A DNA stretch of 11,171 nucleotides. Source: Bacteroidota bacterium (GTDB lineage: Bacteria; Bacteroidota; Bacteroidia; Cytophagales; Cyclobacteriaceae). Location: NCBI GenBank assembly GCA_027297025.1, contig JAPUIM010000290.1:1-11171 (forward strand), written 5' to 3'. The notes beneath the pieces are model-generated. The model saw only the letters and a list, made by a program, of their open reading frames with translations, searched no databases and had not been told where the DNA came from. The translations under genes and the position numbers were made by a program. Numbering within the stretch: position 1 is the stretch's first letter; every line of letters begins with the position of its first letter. Positions 7,287 through 11,171 of the stretch are shown piece by piece.

Positions 7287-8321
7287 ATGATAAAGAGGAG
7301 GAACCTAATTATTCTTGTCACAGTCGGGTCATTTCTATTCAGTTCTGTCACATTTTATTTATATCAAATTTTCAGAACGCCCAATATCCTGGTTGAAAAA
7401 CCAGAGCGTTATTTATATATACCAACCGGTTCTGATTTCAAATATGTGCAAACCGTGATGTATGACAGTGACTATGTCCAGGATTTGTTGTCTTTCAGTT
7501 TTCTGTCTAAAATTCTTAATTATTCGGATAATGTAAAACCGGGACGTTTTCTCTTGAGATCTAATATGCCCAACCTGGAAACAATTTATTTATTGAGATC
7601 CGGAGAACAAACACCCGTCAATATCACCTTTAACAATATCCGTTTGAAGGGTGAACTGCCAGGAAAAATTTGTCAATCAGTAGAAGCAGACAATGCAGTT
7701 TTTAAAGAGTTGCTCTACGATTCGACCGTAGCAGCTTCCTATGGTTTCGACGGTGAAACTTTTCTCACCATGTTTTTACCCAATACTTATGAGGTGTACT
7801 GGACCATTAATGCCCAAGAGTTAATGGACCGCATGCATCGGGAATATCGGCGGTATTGGAATGAAACAAGATTACAAAAAGCGGATGATATAGGATTAAG
7901 TCCAGTAGAAGTGACAATTCTAGCATCAATTGTTAATGCCGAAACCACCAAACCGGAAGAGAGTACACGGATAGCGGGACTTTATATGAACAGGTTGAAA
8001 CGGGGTATTGCATTGCAAGCCGATCCTACCCTGGTATTTGCGGCTGGAGATTTCACTATCAAAAGAGTGTTAAACAAGCACAAAGAAATCGACTCACCTT
8101 ATAACACCTATAAGTATCGCGGATTACCCCCCGGACCCATCAATCTTCCTTCTATTACCATCATCGATGCGGTATTGAATTATGAAAAACATAAATTTCT
8201 ATATATGTGCGCCAGAGAAGATTTTTCCGGCTACCACGACTTTGCTACCAACCTGGTAGACCACCTAAAAAATGCCGAACGTTATCAACAAGCTTTGAAC
8301 AGGGCCCGTCTATATAAATAA
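7287..8321 (+). CDS. mltG: Endolytic murein transglycosylase MltG (YceG-like)
   Basis: This is a 344-residue inner-membrane lytic transglycosylase that cleaves nascent peptidoglycan strands and so sets glycan chain length. A basic start (MIKRRN) and one membrane helix (about 7-27) anchor it, with the rest in the periplasm. A LysM-like subdomain should lie around 40-105. The catalytic segment is ILASIVNAETTKPEE (211-225), and Glu219 aligns with the catalytic Glu of E. coli MltG. Further conserved motifs are GLYMNRLKRGIALQADPTL (231-249) and GLPPGPINLPS (279-289). Length is normal for the family. The ATG at 7287 is required for the membrane helix. The stop codon abuts the ATG of the thioesterase gene, implying an operon with translational coupling. 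It is divergent from the WbqC-like gene. Confidence 0.96.
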   Translation: MIKRRNLIILVTVGSFLFSSVTFYLYQIFRTPNILVEKPERYLYIPTGSDFKYVQTVMYDSDYVQDLLSFSFLSKILNYSDNVKPGRFLLRSNMPNLETIYLLRSGEQTPVNITFNNIRLKGELPGKICQSVEADNAVFKELLYDSTVAASYGFDGETFLTMFLPNTYEVYWTINAQELMDRMHREYRRYWNETRLQKADDIGLSPVEVTILASIVNAETTKPEESTRIAGLYMNRLKRGIALQADPTLVFAAGDFTIKRVLNKHKEIDSPYNTYKYRGLPPGPINLPSITIIDAVLNYEKHKFLYMCAREDFSGYHDFATNLVDHLKNAERYQQALNRARLYK

Positions 8322-8732
8322 ATGTATCAATTCGAAACCAAAATAAGAGTACGATATGCGGAGACTGACCAAATGGGGTTTGTCTATTATGGACATTATT
8401 TCACTTACTTCGAGGTGGCCAGAGTGGAGAGCTTGAGGGCCATGGGTTATGCCTACAAAGAATTAGAAGCAGAAGGTATCATGCTTCCGGTACTTGAGCA
8501 ACATATTAAATACCATCTACCGGCTACCTATGATGAATTGTTGACCATCAAGGCGTGTATAAAACAAATGCCATCAGTAAGAATGGTTTTTGAATATGAG
8601 TGTTTCAATGAAAAGGAGGAATTGATCAATACTGCTGAAACAGTGCTGGTTTTTATGAATAAAAAAACAGGCAAGCCCACCAGGCCACCGCAAAGGATGA
8701 TAGAGTTGTTGGAACCCTTCTTCACTACTTAA
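8322..8732 (+). CDS. Acyl-CoA thioesterase, YbgC/4-hydroxybenzoyl-CoA thioesterase family
   Basis: This 136-residue hotdog-fold protein probably hydrolyses acyl-CoA or acyl-ACP thioesters. The family motif is RYAETDQMGFVYYGHYFTYF (11-30), with Asp16 as the catalytic acid/nucleophile, followed by EVARVESLRAMG on the long hotdog helix. In E. coli YbgC-type enzymes a His lies 7 residues after the Asp (VYHxNY). Here that position is Tyr23, a variant I recall from other Bacteroidota homologues. The C-terminal TGKPTRPPQRMIELL is typical of the group. The gene starts directly after the mltG stop codon with no intervening base, so it is almost certainly co-transcribed and coupled. Its substrate and any link to envelope metabolism are inference. 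Confidence 0.92.
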   Translation: MYQFETKIRVRYAETDQMGFVYYGHYFTYFEVARVESLRAMGYAYKELEAEGIMLPVLEQHIKYHLPATYDELLTIKACIKQMPSVRMVFEYECFNEKEELINTAETVLVFMNKKTGKPTRPPQRMIELLEPFFTT

Positions 8733-8883
8733 TTCCAAGCTCCATCAGGATCTTCTGACGGAGAACCCAGGAAAGAAGCTCTTTTTTAGCATACCGGATC
8801 AGTCTAAGTTACCTAATCTTTTTTTCTCTTGTCAATTCTCCCGATATTGAGAAACTTGCATTTTGTTAAGATCAATCAATCAA

Positions 8884-10422
8884 ATGACCTCGGAAAAAGT
8901 CCTCAAAGAAGTTTTTGGTTATGAAAGTTTCCGCCACCGCCAAAAAGACACTATTAATAGTGTACTACAGGGAAATGATACTTTTGTGCTGATGCCTACA
9001 GGCGGTGGTAAATCGCTATGTTATCAAATTCCTGCATTGATGCTTGAGGGTTTGACCATCGTTATTTCTCCACTAATTGCTTTAATGAAAGATCAGGTGG
9101 ATGCCTTAAAATTGTCTGGCGTTGCGGCAGCCTACCTCAACTCAACCCAGGATCATCATGAACAAGCATATATCATGGATATGCTCAAATTGAATGAGGT
9201 CAAATTGTTATACGTCGCTCCCGAAAGGATACTGGGTAAAGAAAGCAATTTTGTTGATTTTCTCAAAACGCTGGACATCAGCCTAATTGCCATTGATGAA
9301 GCACATTGCATCTCTCACTGGGGTCACGATTTCCGGCCTGAATATCTTATGCTGTCCGAATTGGCCAAAGTATTAAAAAAGAAAGTGCCTACCATCGCAC
9401 TTACTGCCACTGCAGACAAAATCACCCAGAAAGATATTGTTGACAAGTTAAAGCTGGAAAATCCCCAGGTATTCATTTCCAGTTTCAATCGACCCAATAT
9501 TCAATACCATGTGACACCCAAGCGCAACAGCTTCGATCAACTGCTGGATTTTCTGCACCATAATAAGGACGAATCGGGCATTGTCTATACTTTAACCCGA
9601 AAATCCACAGAGAAAATCGCTAATCAGCTGACTGAGGAAGGCTTCAACGCCAAACCTTATCATGCAGGGCTGGATACTGCAGTTAAAACAAAACATCAGG
9701 AGGCCTTCCTCAAAGATGAGGTAAAGATCATTGTGGCTACCATCGCTTTTGGAATGGGTATTGACAAATCCAACGTTCGATATGTTGTACATATGGATCT
9801 TCCAAAAAATATAGAAAGTTACTACCAGGAAACCGGGAGGGCGGGTCGCGATGGCCTACCCAGTCAGGCACTATTGTTCTTTAGCTTTGGCGATGTATTC
9901 AAGCTTAAAGGGTTTGTGGAAATAGAGGACAACCAGAAACAATCGGCCATTATGCTTCAAAAACTGGATCAAATGGCTAAGTACGCACAATTGAAAACCT
10001 GTAGAAGAAAATATTTGCTCAACTATTTCGGAGAGGAGTTCGCCATTCATTGCGGGGCTTGCGACAATTGTCTGAACACCTTTGAAACCATCGATGGAAC
10101 CGAAATCGCCCAAAAAGCGCTATCTGCCGTGACCCGTCTGGAAGAGCGTTTCGGTGTTAATTATATCATAGATTTTCTCCGGGGATCCAAATCTGAAAAA
10201 ATATGGGATAGACACAAGAACTTGAAAACATATGGCGTGGGGGCCGAAATTTCCAAGGAGGATTGGCGGCATTATATCAACGAGCTTATTGGTTTGGATT
10301 ACCTGATCAGGGACAATGGGCAGTATCCGGTCTTAAAACTGGGTAAAAAGAGTTGGGATGTATTAAATAAAGGTGAAAAGGTATCGGTGAATCAGCCGAT
10401 CACCCAAAGATATGAAACATAA
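8884..10422 (+). CDS. recQ: ATP-dependent DNA helicase RecQ, N-terminal part ending at an in-frame TAA
   Basis: The 512 codons encode a complete RecQ catalytic core, a 3'-5' superfamily 2 helicase for recombination and replication-fork repair. Motif 0 is FGYESFRHRQ (11-20), Walker A is MPTGGGKS (37-44), and DEAH sits at 138-141. The aromatic-rich loop is HCISHWGHDFRPEY (141-154), motif III is LTATA (173-177) and motif VI is QETGRAGRDG (315-324). The zinc site uses Cys373, Cys390, Cys393 and Cys396 (HCGACDNC). The RQC winged helix follows (about 405-500). The start is ATG 8884; the frame is open to a TTG at 8863, but the extra seven residues look unrelated. The protein ends in the RQC-HRDC linker, where intact homologues continue into HRDC and HTH domains of about 200 residues. 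Those domains are encoded immediately downstream in the same frame. The truncated protein could still be an active helicase, since RecQ cores lacking HRDC keep activity in known cases. Confidence 0.93.
   Translation: MTSEKVLKEVFGYESFRHRQKDTINSVLQGNDTFVLMPTGGGKSLCYQIPALMLEGLTIVISPLIALMKDQVDALKLSGVAAAYLNSTQDHHEQAYIMDMLKLNEVKLLYVAPERILGKESNFVDFLKTLDISLIAIDEAHCISHWGHDFRPEYLMLSELAKVLKKKVPTIALTATADKITQKDIVDKLKLENPQVFISSFNRPNIQYHVTPKRNSFDQLLDFLHHNKDESGIVYTLTRKSTEKIANQLTEEGFNAKPYHAGLDTAVKTKHQEAFLKDEVKIIVATIAFGMGIDKSNVRYVVHMDLPKNIESYYQETGRAGRDGLPSQALLFFSFGDVFKLKGFVEIEDNQKQSAIMLQKLDQMAKYAQLKTCRRKYLLNYFGEEFAIHCGACDNCLNTFETIDGTEIAQKALSAVTRLEERFGVNYIIDFLRGSKSEKIWDRHKNLKTYGVGAEISKEDWRHYINELIGLDYLIRDNGQYPVLKLGKKSWDVLNKGEKVSVNQPITQRYET
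10420..10422 (+). other. In-frame TAA splitting recQ
   Basis: The single TAA lies in the linker between the RQC and HRDC domains. Reading straight through it, the codons give RYET-stop-TTNTDHEHFLFDQLRT and join the HRDC domain with no frame change. The TAA is one substitution from CAA, GAA or AAA, residues that would suit a polar linker. Confidence 0.9.
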
Positions 10423-10449
10423 ACAACCAACACTGACCACGAACATTTC

Positions 10450-11037
10450 TTGTTTGACCAACTAAGAACAGCCAGAAGACAATGGGCTGCAAGGGAAAAC
10501 CTTCCGGCCTATATGGTATTCTCAGATGCTACGCTAAGGGAACTGGCCACTTATTTACCTCTAAAAACGTCGGACCTGGCTAGCATTAATGGGTTTGGCA
10601 AAATAAAAATAGAAAAGTTCGGCCCTCAAGTTGTAGAAGTAATTAACCAATACTGCAATGAAAAGAATTTAACTTCGAAGATCCATTCGAAGAGAACCAC
10701 CAGAGCCACTCGTGTGAAGAGGGTCCGTGCCGGTGAAACACATAGGGAAACGCTGCAATTATTTCGAGAGGGAAAGTCGGTGGTAGAGATCGCGAAGATC
10801 AGGAATTTAAGCCCCACTACTATTGAAACCCATCTGGCCCATTGGGTAAAGAACGGCCAGATCGGTATCGAGCAACTGATGCTCAGAGAGGTTATCAAAA
10901 AGATCAAAAAGGCAATCGTTGATTACGGCCAAGAAGGATTGAAGCCAATCAAGGAAAAACTGCCTGAAGAAATTACTTACGGGCAGATCCGGTTGGTTTA
11001 TAGTGATTTGAAGTGGCGGCAAAGCCTGAAGGGATGA
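10450..11037 (+). pseudogene. recQ: recQ 3' portion: HRDC plus HTH_40-type domains, separated by the in-frame stop
   Basis: From TTG 10450 this reads as 195 residues; the same open frame begins at 10423. Residues 1-72 are an HRDC domain: ENLPAYMVFSDATLRELA, then INGFGKIKIEKFG, the helix-hairpin-like element that binds DNA. A basic linker (78-95, rich in Lys/Arg) follows. A helix-turn-helix region of the kind found at RecQ C-termini then runs from about 100 to 188 (VVEIAKIRNLSPTTIETHLA, 111-130). Everything matches the tail of an ordinary Bacteroidota RecQ, and fused to the upstream part it gives 716 sense codons, a normal length. No Shine-Dalgarno-like site precedes the TTG, so independent translation is doubtful. 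No further stop or frameshift is present, which speaks against long-standing decay. It could be a dead 3' end, a separate subunit, or part of a full protein if the stop is an error or is read through. Confidence 0.82.
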
Positions 11038-11057
11038 ATGAAAAAATCAGGTATTGA

Positions 11058-11171
11058 TTATTTAAAATTTCTACCGAACCATAATTGAAATGCGGGATCT
11101 ACGAATTCAATTTTAGGGGAAAGAATATCAATAATCTCCTTCTTGGCCAAAGCCTCTTTGACCCTTATTAC
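11058..11171 (-). CDS. C-terminal end of an unrecognised protein (cut by window edge)
   Basis: On the minus strand the frame is open from the window edge for 37 codons to TAA at 11058-11060. It reads VIRVKEALAKKEIIDILSP, then KIEFVDPAFQLWFGRNFK. The balanced composition and the amphipathic helix followed by a strand look like real coding sequence. It converges on recQ with 20 bp between the stops. I do not recognise the family from this tail. Confidence 0.55.
   Translation of the reverse strand, partial: VIRVKEALAKKEIIDILSPKIEFVDPAFQLWFGRNFK

Noticed and set aside
8772..8787. AAAGA-AGC-TCTTT hairpin followed by T residues after the thioesterase gene
   Set aside because: The stem is only 5 bp with one G-C pair, too weak to call a terminator.
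11038..11088. 16-codon rightward ORF starting immediately after the recQ stop
   Set aside because: It is too short, has no supporting signal, and overlaps the better-looking leftward coding tail.

Overview
The window is AT-rich (roughly 40% GC by eye) and reads as a piece of chromosome from a member of the Bacteroidota, most likely Flavobacteriia or a related marine or cytophagal lineage. The pointers are a WbqC-like protein, a DUF6503-type lipoprotein, a RecQ of the RQC-HRDC-HTH type, a ClpC-type unfoldase and sequences matching the Bacteroidota -7 promoter element TAnnTTTG. Start codons are not preceded by clear purine-rich Shine-Dalgarno sites, which also fits this phylum. I saw no mobile element, CRISPR array, tRNA or rRNA.

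Layout. At 1-1118 two genes run leftward: a thioredoxin-fold protein with a CNHC active site and, upstream of it, a small four-helix membrane protein (DUF6069-like). At 1222-2414 two genes run rightward: a HIT-family nucleotide hydrolase/transferase that has no ATG start, and a UPF0173-type metallo-beta-lactamase-fold hydrolase. At 2461-7195 four genes run leftward: a TerB-like protein, a DUF6503-like lipoprotein, the large AAA+ unfoldase clpC with its own terminator, and a WbqC-like protein. At 7287-8732 the endolytic transglycosylase mltG abuts a 4HBT (YbgC-type) acyl-CoA thioesterase with no base between stop and start. At 8884-11037 lies recQ, and at the right edge the last 37 codons of an unrecognised leftward gene.

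Most of the genes are housekeeping: protein quality control (clpC), peptidoglycan chain-length control (mltG), DNA repair (recQ), thiol redox chemistry and nucleotide turnover. No multi-gene defence, secretion or biosynthetic system is visible.

The one real anomaly is recQ. A single in-frame TAA at 10420-10422 separates a complete helicase/zinc/RQC core (512 codons) from an intact HRDC plus HTH tail. The reading frame continues unbroken through the linker on both sides of this stop. It could be a recent nonsense mutation, a sequence error, readthrough, or a two-polypeptide RecQ. Minor points are -7 promoter boxes lying almost against the clpC and mltG start codons, the non-ATG start of the HIT gene, and a Tyr in place of the usual active-site His in the thioesterase.
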